Position numbers and translations under genes: made by a program. From the NCBI GenBank assembly GCA_013397455.1, contig VYZB01000024.1:3914822-3978821 (forward strand): DNA of 64,000 nucleotides, written 5' to 3'. The stretch comes from Crotophaga sulcirostris (lineage: Eukaryota; Chordata; Aves; Cuculiformes; Crotophagidae). Positions 13,007 to 23,059 of the stretch are shown here, piece by piece. Each line of letters begins with the position of its first letter. The first letter of the stretch is position 1. A model generated the notes under the pieces. It saw nothing but the letters and a program-made list of their open reading frames with translations. It did no database searches and had not been told where the DNA came from.

Positions 13007-13095
13007 GAATCATAGTGATAAAGAACCGAGATGGAAAAGACCTATTGGAAAATCTCATCCATCTCTCTGTGAATACAGGACTCTCTGTCAATTCC
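13007..13095 (-). mobile_element. CR1-type LINE 3' fragment, minus strand
   Basis: The segment GAATCATAG followed by 'aaccgagatggaaaagacc' and then 'aatctcatccatctctctg' follows the reverse complement of the 3' end of CR1 LINEs, where 'atagaatcatagaac..ggaagggacc..gaggtcatctagtccatc' is typical. About 90 bases remain and the copy is heavily diverged. CR1 copies are generally truncated at the 5' end, so a short 3' piece is what one expects. No coding capacity remains. Confidence 0.55.
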
Positions 13096-13341
13096 GAAAA
13101 GAAACAGTTCACTGCTCGAGAGTTTGTGTCTTCATCAGTGCCAGTTCACATGGGCATTTTCTAAGTGTTTAAAATGACTATGACATCTATTCTTCACCTG
13201 AAAATAGAATTAAATCTGTTCTGCTCTTCCAGATCAACGTGCTGGAGAGACTTGGTCCTATGCGTACCTGAAACATTAAATATATGTTGTTGCTTTACAA
13301 CTTGGAATACAATGGGTTGTCTTTGCTTTCACGCACCACAG
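13096..13341. other. Unique DNA upstream of exon-like interval
   Basis: No feature recognised apart from a pyrimidine-rich stretch ending CTCTTCCAG at about 13232, which could be an alternative splice acceptor for the interval that follows. A 195-codon frame spans 13165-13752 but has no recognisable domain. Confidence 0.4.
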
Positions 13342-13393
13342 AAGATGTACAAACTGTTCATGTATTCAACAGTAGCCAAGAAAGCAAGCAAAG
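13342..13393 (+). other. Exon-like 52-bp interval
   Basis: The interval is preceded by TTTCACGCACCACAG, a modest 3' splice site, and ends at AAAG/GTAAGTG, an almost ideal 5' splice site. It is open in the frame starting at the ATG at 13346 (MYKLFMYSTVAKKASK), and the same frame is open upstream across 13165-13341. I do not recognise the peptide. A small internal exon or non-coding RNA exon is possible; coincidence is at least as likely. Confidence 0.22.
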
Positions 13394-14984
13394 GTAAGTG
13401 CTTGGTTACAGTGAAGTATAATAATATACCAGAATCATTTTGGGTAGCACCAAGCTGGATTCAGCTAAGTGGGAAAGATGCATATGGGTATGTCTGTACC
13501 TGCTGTGTTTTGAGGCTTGTTCTGTGCCATCTTTACGCCAAACCTCAGACTGCTCAGACTCCTCCCATCTTGGGCTGGACCCCCAGAAAATTTGTTTTCA
13601 CTCCTCTTCCTTCTTCCATGTCCCTTCTGCTGGGTTGTGCAGGAGGTGATGGCACGTACCTGGCTGTGCCCGCTCTGCACCCACCAAGGGTCTCTCGAGC
13701 AGAAGGTCAGCAGAGAGTCAGCAGCACAAAGCGCCAGGGATGCAGACCATAGATTCAACAGGAATTTAGGATCAAGTTTGGCACTAATCCCTTTTGAAAT
13801 AATAGAGATGTACTGCTAGAAACAGAACGGGCTGGGAATGCCTTTGAAGGTAGATAGTTTATGAAGAGAGCCTGGAAGTTAACTTACATATGCAGCTTGG
13901 GATGAAGGTTGGGGCAAGTAAGTTCTTTTCAGTGCAATTTCAGCACACCCAAGGTAACTCTTAGTTAACCGAATCCGTAGCTGTTTGCACCACTGTGATG
14001 CTGTAAGCATGCCCTGCGCACTTTAAAACCACCTGACCAGATTGTCAATTGACATCAATTGATTTTTCCCCACAAATTTCCATAGACAATGATTTCTTAT
14101 CCCAAGCATTTTACATTAATCCAAGATGTGAGGTTGAGCATTCGGCTGATGACCCTCAGGACACACATGGCATTACAGCCTGATTCAATTCCTCCCAAAG
14201 ACAACTGGAAAGTCCCACTAAACCAAGGGGCTGCCAAGCAGACCCTGTGGAAGGGAAGGTTGCACGTGAGGGCAGAGATATAGAGCCAAATGTTTTTGTG
14301 GGAGGGTTTTTTTGCAAAAAGGTTGTTTGAGGTGTGTGGTGATTCTGTGTTTGTGGCATCCTCCCACTTCCCTACAGAGGAGGCGGCAGCTCTGTGCAGG
14401 AGGGGAGGGAGAGATGAAACAACTCCCCTCTAACAGAGAGGTAACATCACCTACAAGTTTTGACTAGATGCTTGTGTCTGAACAGCATTCGAGTGTATGC
14501 AGTCTGGAACGAATATCAGATGATCCCAGGTGGATAAATTTTTAAAGGATATTTTTCTGAAATGCATAAATCTACCCCACCTGAGATAAAATGATTTAGA
14601 TAAAATTGATCTGCTATGATGCCTTTATAATGTGTTTATTTTTAAATGAATGAGGTTTTTCTGATTGCTTGCAAGGATTTTTCTGAATCACAATGGTCTT
14701 TAAATATTACTTGTAGCAGCAGCTGTTACAAAATTTTCAGGCAGTAACCTGATTTTCTTTTTATTTAAAATGGATAATGAGTATTCAAAAATAAGAGTTC
14801 TAACAGTCCTGGCACAGACCCAGTCATGGCTGCCCTGATGTGTAGCTCAGCACGGATCATTTTAAAAACAAGAAGTTTACTGAACAAATATAAGCTTCCC
14901 GCAGCCCAGCACGTCTGTCCCTGTGGACCAATGAACTTCTCTGTGACTCGAGTTATTTTTAATTCTGCTCTGGACTTTCTCCAG
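13394..14984. other. Gene-free DNA, moderately GC-rich near 13.6 kb
   Basis: Overlapping frames on both strands around 13440-13820 (69 to 100 codons) reflect local base composition. None has a recognisable product. Nothing else identifiable is present. Confidence 0.5.
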
Positions 14985-15135
14985 GAAATCAGTAATAATT
15001 ACTAATTGTATTTTTGTAAGCTAAATGAAAGGATGCATTCTTTCTTGAAATTCTCCCTTAGCTTTTGCAATTAATTATGTTGCTCTTTTGTGTGATTAAT
15101 CCTTGTCTTTGTATTACAACTTCACTTAATCAAAT
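14985..15135. promoter_or_regulatory. Homeodomain-site-rich AT stretch, possible enhancer
   Basis: The stretch carries many TAAT/ATTA cores (TAATAATTACTAATTG near 14993, CAATTAATTATG near 15068, GATTAATCC near 15095, CACTTAATC near 15123) in low-CpG, non-repetitive sequence. Such clustering is typical of conserved non-coding enhancers beside developmental genes. This is inferred from composition alone, without comparative data. Confidence 0.2.
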
Positions 15136-16046
15136 AGTGCTGTGTAGCATGCCAAGGGTTCTTAAGTGTATGATATTTTCTCTTTTTTTATTGTCATTTT
15201 TTTTTCTCTGCTACTTACATCTCTTCTAAACTTTTAGCAAAGAGGGGTTTTACTGAAGAACTGAAGAGTTCTAAAATTGTTAGGGGAAATTTGCATGAGA
15301 TTACTGTAAATTGGTAAAGCCCTCCTACCATGTGTGGAGCTACAAACTGATTTATATGTCCTTACATCACCAACACATACTAAGGCAGTTTTCTGATAAA
15401 ACTATTTCAACAGAAGGTCAGTTAAAACCCCTAAATGACCTCAGGTTTTCTTTACTATATGAAATACATTAACACAAACTTACCTGACCACCTTAAATTA
15501 GTTATTAAAATTATCCTCTTACAATATGCCCACACTGGAAATGTCAGGCAGAGAGAAGCTGGTTTTGAGTGGTTTAGAGAAAGTCTTAAACACTTAGGTT
15601 GCTGTGCAATTTTGTGGCAAATCTTACTTCTTCCTTTGCAGCCAGGGCAAGTTTTTTTCTGTGGTAGAAGTGGAGCATATCTGTCATTCCAGCATAGCAT
15701 GGCAGCAATGCTGTCTGCATTAAATGTTCAAAAGTCAGGAGACTGGTTTACACAGAGCAAAGTCCTTCAAAATAAATAGTTTTGTCTTCCAGTTTCTTAT
15801 TTATTAGGGCACCCTTGGGTCACATTTCCAAGAGCTCTTCTGTAGTTTAAAATTAATTAAAAAGCACACAAAATCAAGTTTGAGAAAGATATCAATCTCG
15901 TTGCTCCAGGACCTGGGGCTTTAAAAGCAAGATCCTGCCTGCTTTGCAGTGGAAAAAGCAGAGCTGGTTGGAGGAGAGTGGTGGGGAAATGTAGTGGGTT
16001 TAACACCATAGAGGTGTCAGTGGGTCAAGGAGGAGTTTGAATATCT
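15136..16046. other. Gene-free AT-rich DNA
   Basis: No supported gene. A 114-codon frame at 15435-15779 is opposed by an 81-codon frame on the other strand and has no recognisable domain. Confidence 0.55.
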
Positions 16047-16060
16047 ATTACCATGGAAAC
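16047..16060. promoter_or_regulatory. RFX-type X-box-like motif
   Basis: ATTACCATGGAAAC matches the palindromic X-box consensus RTTRCCATGGYAAC bound by RFX factors at all but one position (A instead of Y at position 11). Such sites occur upstream of cilium genes and in enhancers. A single 14-base match in 64 kb is weak evidence of function. Confidence 0.3.
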
Positions 16061-19000
16061 TCTCTCTCCCTTGAGCACAGCACAGGATGGGGATTGCTCA
16101 TTCAAAGCTCCACCAAGGTGAGCTGGGCTGGAGTCCAGGGCAACATCAGCTGTTTGGAAAGCACTGAGGAGGCTGCTTACCTTTCATTAGGGAATCACTC
16201 TCACAGCTTAATAATGGAACAATAAGTGAAGGCAGTAAATCAAATGTTTTGTGCCAGTATAAACATAAGTGTAGTGAATAGATAAGATGCTAAAAGACAT
16301 TGTTAAAATACACAGTGCCATCACTGTAGAATGAGTCAAACTTCTTGCTGGTGAGTGCCACCGTGGGTTCCTCTGTGAAGCCTGGAGTTTCTAAGTGCAA
16401 ACAGAATGGGCTGGCAGAGGAAAAGAGTTAAAAAGTAATATTAATTACTATTAATTAATATCTTCCGTTAAGCATTTAATAAATGCTGAAAAGTAGCTTC
16501 AAATGTTCAGATAATTGGCCTGCATCAGCATAGGTGCATGCTCATTTTAAGCATAGTTGTAATCTCATGGACATAAAATAAAATAAATTAAAAGTATCGT
16601 GGAGTCGTATGGCCCTGCTTGTATAAGTAATGCCAGGGATCTGCTTCTTGAACTGGGTCCTTTATGCAAATAAAAAGTCACAAATGTGGTAAGGATTTAT
16701 TTTATGTTCTTTCAAATGAAGATGGGTTGGCTGTATTCAGTATATTAAATCCTTCCTGCTGCTAAGCTTAAAGAAACTGATTCTCTTGTAACATATTTTG
16801 ATTTGACTACTGTAGCTTCCAAGTGCTATAAAGCACAAGAGTAGTTTGCCTTGGCCTCACACCTAGTTACAGTAGTGCTAACTTTAAAATTGCTGAAGAA
16901 ACCCACATCTGGAGTCAATTGAGTGAATTTTAACCAGCTTTGGTGGTAATATGCAAGTAATATTTCACCCTCGTGTGTATTTCACTCATCTTATAAAAAA
17001 GATGCCTCATTCCAAGACTCCTAGACATATTTCTTTGCTGTCTCATATATCAAGAGTATCAGACTAAGCAGACCGCTTCAAACTGGATATGTCCAAACAC
17101 TTTCTTATCCTAAACAACAGTGAATATTTTTGCCAACACTTCCATTTCCTGCAGTAGGAAAAAAATATATAACCCCCAAAGCCTTGGCCAGATCCTGTGT
17201 TCCTTGAAATGCATGACAAATTTGTCAACAAAACACTTTCTGGCTCGGTAGTGGGGGGAGAAGTTTAACAGCTGGAATTAACCAGTAGGAATAATGTGAA
17301 GCAGGCTGAAGTTTCGGATTAGGTTTAGACTAATGCTGGAGTTCAAGGCTGAGCTTGCGTTCCGATCTGCCTGTGCCAAAATCATGGAAGCGACATCCAA
17401 AACCAGAACCAGAGAGCAGGCCCTTTCAGCTCTGGATTTGGCCCAAAGCCAGACCAAGGCTGCAGGCACAGGTCCAGGAATCCAGTGCTGAGACACCCAC
17501 AGGCCCCAGATTCAATGGCTTGAAACTCCAGTTTTCTTCTGTCAAAAATATTAGTCTGGTGCAAAGAAAGTTCTTTTATTTACAAAAATGTTGTAAGCAT
17601 AAGTAAGTAATTCCCGTTTGCATGGACTCCGTTTCTCTGACTGTTTGCAGGGGGGATGACCAACCATATGCAAGACAGGCATTAAACTAAACAAGTGCCC
17701 AAACTGGTTTTGTTCTTTTTTTTTTTTTTTCTCTGAAGGGACCACCACTGGTGCAAGGCTTTTTTCTTGTAGTGCCTCAAAAAGCTATTAAAGGCAATTG
17801 TCATGTTGGACAGACTGGGAGTTGAAATCTGGAGGTACCATCCTATCGGTGCTCCCAACGTTTGCCTCCTCCACCCCTCTCTGACATGAATTTAATGCAG
17901 GTGCAGACACAAGCCTAACATAAGGGAGCAATTTTCTGATTCATTCATGTAAGACCCTGAGGGAGAGTAGGAACAAGATGTACAAAGGTAATGTGGCATT
18001 GTTAAAAAATTAACTTTGCTTCCATTTTATGGAGCCATAGTGCTGTGTTGCTTGGTTACGTGGATCAGGAATTTAACTGTAAACAAGATATTTCACTCCT
18101 CAGTTCCTAGGGTTTTCAACTTCATTTGAAAAGCATTTAAAAATGTGCATCTTTTGCCATATCCTTGGGTCTCTTCTTGCCACTGCTTGTATTCTTTGTG
18201 TCTGCTTCTGTTCCAGCAGCACTGGGAAACAGAGGCGGCAGCGTCCATGCTAGCGTGACCACTGCCGAGCTACAGCCACACTCCCCTCTGAATGCTGCAC
18301 TTGTTCAGAGATGAGGAAGACTGCTTATGCCTTTTGTTTTGGTTTTTGTTTGTACAAATCCTGGCTGCATGGTTTCCAAGCATCGGGAGCGTGCCAGCTG
18401 GACTATGCAGTTATTCAAGCCATTGGGAGTGGAAAAGGGGTTAATTATCTTGGTATATTATTACATCACTAGTGGAAATTCTACTTTTGCCCTCAGGATC
18501 TTGATCTCCACTGCTGTGTCTGCTCAGAGCTGTTAAATATGACAAGGTCACTCACCCTGCTTTAGTAACAATGAGTACTAACAAATTTGGGGGTTGCAGG
18601 CATTGTCATTGCTTAACAGGGTCTTCCCTGTAACCACAAGCGTTGCCTATGCCTCGTACCCAGCAAACCGCACACCAAGTCAGATGTTAGATTACACTGC
18701 ATTATGTAGGAATGTTTATAAAAATACAGTGACACACGACTTCCCTGCCTATTTACACTCTAAACAAGATTAGGCAACTAACAAATGCAGAGAAGATTGG
18801 GAGAGATAAGAGATGAAGAGAGATTAAGAAGTGAGGCTGAAGTTATGAACAAAATACTTTAATTGATACGGCAAACTTTCAAAATATTTTTCTCCTCCCT
18901 TTTGCTTCTGGCTTTGTAGATGGCTGGGGAGAATCTGTCTTTTACAACACCATGTACTGAGGCAACATGTACTTTTGAAGTTTAGTCACCCACTAATTAC

Positions 19001-21284
19001 TAGTCTTTCATTAACAGCACAGAGACACAAATGATGAAGTACTTGCTTATATCCAGGAGTCTCTATTGTTGAGGCTTAAAAAAATAAATCATTAGCTACA
19101 TGCTTGTTAAGCATCGTGCTAAGGCTGTTTATGTAAACTCTCTTGCCTTTATTTTGGCTCACACAGATGGTTAAGATACTTCAGTTAATAGTTCTTATTT
19201 TAAAGAAAGGACTAATTGCCTAGATGTCAGAAGTGCCGAGTATCACTTCTCTTGGAAAGAATGGGAATGTAACTTGGGCACAGTTCATCCTAAATGTGGG
19301 TTTCTATTAGAGGTTTGTTGGCTGGCTACCAATTTGTAAGAACAGCATCATCACAGTTGAGGAAAAACTCTGTTCTGGCCACAGCCAAGCAGGTCTCTCA
19401 TGTCCTGTATTTGTTAGGAAAAGTCTTGCTGTTCTCCACCGAGGGTGCTCTTCAAGGGAATATTTGAAGGCTGAGGCAAACATTAGAAAGCAATGCACTT
19501 GTTTGGTTAAGACTTCAGCCTTGACCTCCATCTTTAAGCCCTTGTTCATTATTAGTCACGTGTTTCCTGAATCAAAGAGAATATTTTTGGAGAGGGGAAA
19601 TTGTTCTGGGACTGGAGCTTTATACGCCAAACAGACTTGCCCAGATGACAAATAGCCTTTGCATGATAGCCAAGGTTCATCCAGCTGCTCGGCCCCGTAC
19701 CAAGTGATTGATGGTGTTGATGTTCTAAATAGGCTTAAGATATGCCAAGTATCAGGGCTGTAAAAAAGTCCTTCAGATATATACTGTAGATAGGCAAGAA
19801 GGCATGTTCCCAGCATATGGCAATTCTGAGAGCAGTGTCAGGATTATAAGTAACCTTGCAAGGTTTGTCTGGTTTCTTTCGAAGTTAGACAAAAACAGAT
19901 TTCTGTGCCGGAATGAGCAGGGTCACACGAGGTCTGTGCAAAGCTTCCGATTACCACCGATTTTCTCTGTAACTGGACACCCTTCGGAGTTATAACAACA
20001 TTTGATTTCTTAGCAGAGATCAATAAACTGTTTTTCTACCACAGTTCTGAGGAGGAAAGAAGAATAGGATGTGCTTAGAAGTTGCTGCCATGGTATTTTA
20101 TGTCTCTTAAAGGAATGGAAAATTCACACCTGAATACTTTTATCTTGGTAACACAACAGTGCTTGTTCTTTCTACTAATCCACAAAGGCCTGTTCATCGA
20201 TATCCCTCAGGATTAAGCAGCTGCAGTGGAGAAGCAACAGTTTCATTGATCACTCCTTTCCCCCAGAGAAACATCCTTTATTCTGAATTTTCCTTCTGCT
20301 TTGCAGTAAATGCAATTCCCTGGATGAAGCAGGGCTGTGTACCCACTGGGCGGGGAGCAGAAGCACAGTCTGGGAAATGCCAGGATACTGGAGGATGAAC
20401 TGCACTCTCCTCCAACTATGGGACAGGCAGAAATTAGATTCAGGGGTGGTAAGTTTTTTCTCTGCTTGATCATTTCGAAATGATAGTTGACCTGTGTTAG
20501 ACCAACCCCTCCCTTACAACTAGAAGGGTCTCAGACCTCTTGCTAAGGGACATTATGTGCTGCAGCCCCCTACTTGATGTTTCTCCTCTTCATCTGCCTG
20601 ATATCTCCTCTGGGAAATGTATGTTCCTGGCCCCACGCAGGGGCCATAATCTCACTTTTTAAAAGGTTAACTCATCTTGGTTTTGAGAGTGTGTTTGAAT
20701 GGTTTTCTAGGAATGACACTAAGGAAAGCATATTTTGTGAAAAGGCCTTGATGTTGTAGGCTGTTTCCTGGATAAAACCACTTCCTTGGTAATTGAAAGA
20801 TGAGTCAGGCTCATGCATGCAAAACCAACTTTTCTACTGGGTCACTCTAGTTTTGGGCCAGCTGATCTCTACTGGATGCTGCCATGAGAAGTGGCCAAGA
20901 CAGCCTCTGCCATGCACTGGACCGGTAGTGCAAATTGACCATGAAATAGGATCAAGTGACTGCAGGGCAATCAAATTTAGCCAGACCGTACCAGTAAACT
21001 CGGGATCAGCAATGCTCTGAAACATCAACTGAGCAACATAGAAGGGCATTTTGTAATAACCAGTTCAGTCTGGGGCCACAACACAGAGCAATTGGCCCAG
21101 GTTCCTTTTCCACTGGGCCTGGCTGTAACCAGCTTCTGAAGAGATCAGAGGTTTCAAAATGACCCTTTCTGTCATCCCCGCAGGCTGACTGGAATCAGCC
21201 AAAATTCTAGAATCTGAATCTTTATTTATTGCCGACTCACTTCTTGTTCGCAGTTCACATTGTGTCACCTGTCTACCAAGCCAA
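16061..21284. other. Gene-free unique DNA
   Basis: No gene, RNA gene or confident transposon. AT-rich direct and inverted TTAATTA repeats occur at 16436-16462, an ATAAA run at about 16572-16590, and a 14-base T tract at about 17717-17730. A GC-leaning portion around 18215-18300 has a few CpGs. Open frames are all below 90 codons. Confidence 0.55.
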
Positions 21285-21620
21285 CAGGCTGTCATTGGTG
21301 ATTAGCAATTAAATTGCACACCATTCAGGGTTCTGTGGTGCATTAAAAGTGATTTTGTTTGCATCTAGGCTAGGAGCAGAACAACAAGCTGGGTTTTAAT
21401 TCACATTGTAATTTAAGTGTGAGTCTGTGCGTGGATGTTCTTATCTCTGCGTGCACCATTTCAATGGAGTTCAAACTCGTTCAGAGTCGCTCGAGTTAAA
21501 TCAGAAGTGAGAGCTTTGAGAAATATTGGAAAATGAATAATCACACAATTACTTGCAAATAATTTAATATATAAACACAACCAGAACTAGCTTTTCCAAT
21601 GGGTTAGTGTTCACAGGTAG
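21285..21620. other. Possible conserved non-coding stretch
   Basis: The segment has few CpGs, is not repetitive and contains several AT-rich binding-site-like words (ATTAGCAATTAAATTGC near 21301, ATTAAAAGTGATTT near 21342, AATTTAATATATAAAC near 21561). It resembles conserved non-coding elements in composition only. Confidence 0.15.
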
Positions 21621-22480
21621 CCCTCACTGTGACACGTTAAATGTAATGCTGAGTAAAGACAGTCACTGTCACAGTCCTGTTCTTGGCTTTCATTTCATTT
21701 GCTGTACGGGACATTAGGGCCCTACTGGAACACCATGGATATGTGGTCTGACCAGCACAGCACAAGTCATCAAACCTTATCTAATAATTTGAGCATCAGG
21801 CCCTTAATTTCTCCTTGAATTATAGCCTGCATTTCAGAAAGACAGGCAATCATGACTTAAAGGCTGCAGGACACTGAGGCTCTACCATGTTCCTATCTGA
21901 CCTGATCCAAGGGTTAATTACACTCCTTAAAAGAAGTCCTATTTCTGTTCTGTAGCCTTTTCTCCTAGTTGCATGTATAACCTTATATAATGATAATGAA
22001 CTGTGATATTCTCTACATTTGCTGATTTTCAGTTGCTCGGAAAAAAAATAACATCCCTGACTTTTGTTGGACTGATACTACTGGCTAATTCCAGCTGGAT
22101 ATTCCAGTTCATTGAATAATTTCAGTAAAATTACATTTGGGGGCAGGCAAGCTAGATTTGCCAGACAACCTAAATAGACGGTGGTTATGTTGTTCCCCTT
22201 TTAGTCAACAGGTAGGACTCTCTTCCAGACTGAATTGAACCCAAGTTACATTTCTGTATCTGCCTGAGAGGGTTACAATCTGCCTGTCCCTGACATGGCT
22301 CTGATGCACTTGTGTTTCTAGCTGGGATCCTTTCTGTTGACACCGCTTTTTGTGTGGGATGCTGATGCACACATCCCCAAAAGGGATGGCAGGGGGACAT
22401 GTGTCCTGAGGCTGGTGGGGAGAATATCAATTCCAAAGGTGGAACAACTCATCTCAAGTGAAAAAAAATAAATATAAACA
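21621..22480. other. Gene-free DNA flanking the ERVL-type LTR
   Basis: No feature recognised except a 'gcatcaggccctta' word near 21793 that may be a trace of an old palindromic repeat. The bases directly before the LTR are AT-rich (22461-22480). Confidence 0.5.
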
Positions 22481-23059
22481 TGTGCTGGTTTTGGCTGGGA
22501 TAGAGTTAATTTTCTTCATAATACCTAGTATGGGGCGATGTTTTGGATTTGTGCTAAAAACAGTGTTGATAACCAGAGAAGCATTAGCTATTGCTGAGCA
22601 ATGCTTACACAGCATCAAGGCCTTTTCTGCTTCTCACACCACCTCACCAGCAAGGAGGGTGGGAGTGTGCAAGAAGGTGGGAGGGGACACAGCCGGGACA
22701 GCTGGCCCCAGCTCACCAAAGAGATATTCTGTGCCATTTGATGTCATACTCAGCATAGAAAGCTGGAGGAAGAAAAAGGAAGGGGGGGACATTCGGAGTG
22801 ATGGGGTTTATCTTCCCAACTGTTACACTTGATGAAGCCCTGCTTTCCTAGAGATGACTGAACATCTGCCTGTTGATGGGAAATGGTGAATAAATTCCTT
22901 GTTTTGCTTTGCTCATGTGCACAGCTTTTGCTCTACCTATTAAACTGTCTTTATCTCAACCCATGAATTTTTTCACTTTTACTGTCCTCCATCCCACCAA
23001 GGGGGAGTGAGCAAGTGGCTGTGTGATGCTTAGTTGCCAGCTGGTGTTAAGCCCTGGCA
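22481..23059 (+). mobile_element. Solo LTR of an ERVL-type endogenous retrovirus
   Basis: The whole segment follows, from memory, an LTR widespread in bird genomes and placed in the ERVL (class III) group. It opens TGTGCTGGTTTTGGCTGG, contains the characteristic run from 'agttaattttcttcat' to 'aaggccttttctgcttctc', and closes with 'gcttagttgccagctgg' and GCCCTGGCA. The expected TATA position near 22755 reads GCATAGAAAGC, so the box appears mutated. ATTAAA at 22939-22944 is the probable polyadenylation signal. No internal gag, pol or env sequence and no second LTR lie within the window, so it is a solo LTR left by recombination. A 124-codon frame across it is not a gene. I could not find a clean target duplication (5' AAACA, 3' AAGTA). 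Confidence 0.85.

Noticed and set aside
13165..13752. 195-codon open frame as a gene
   Set aside because: It crosses an exon-like interval and a candidate splice donor, contains low-complexity Pro/Ser stretches and no recognisable domain. Overlapping frames on both strands suggest composition rather than selection.
22458..22832. 124-codon frame beginning in an A-rich run
   Set aside because: Almost all of it is LTR sequence of the ERVL-type element, which does not encode protein.
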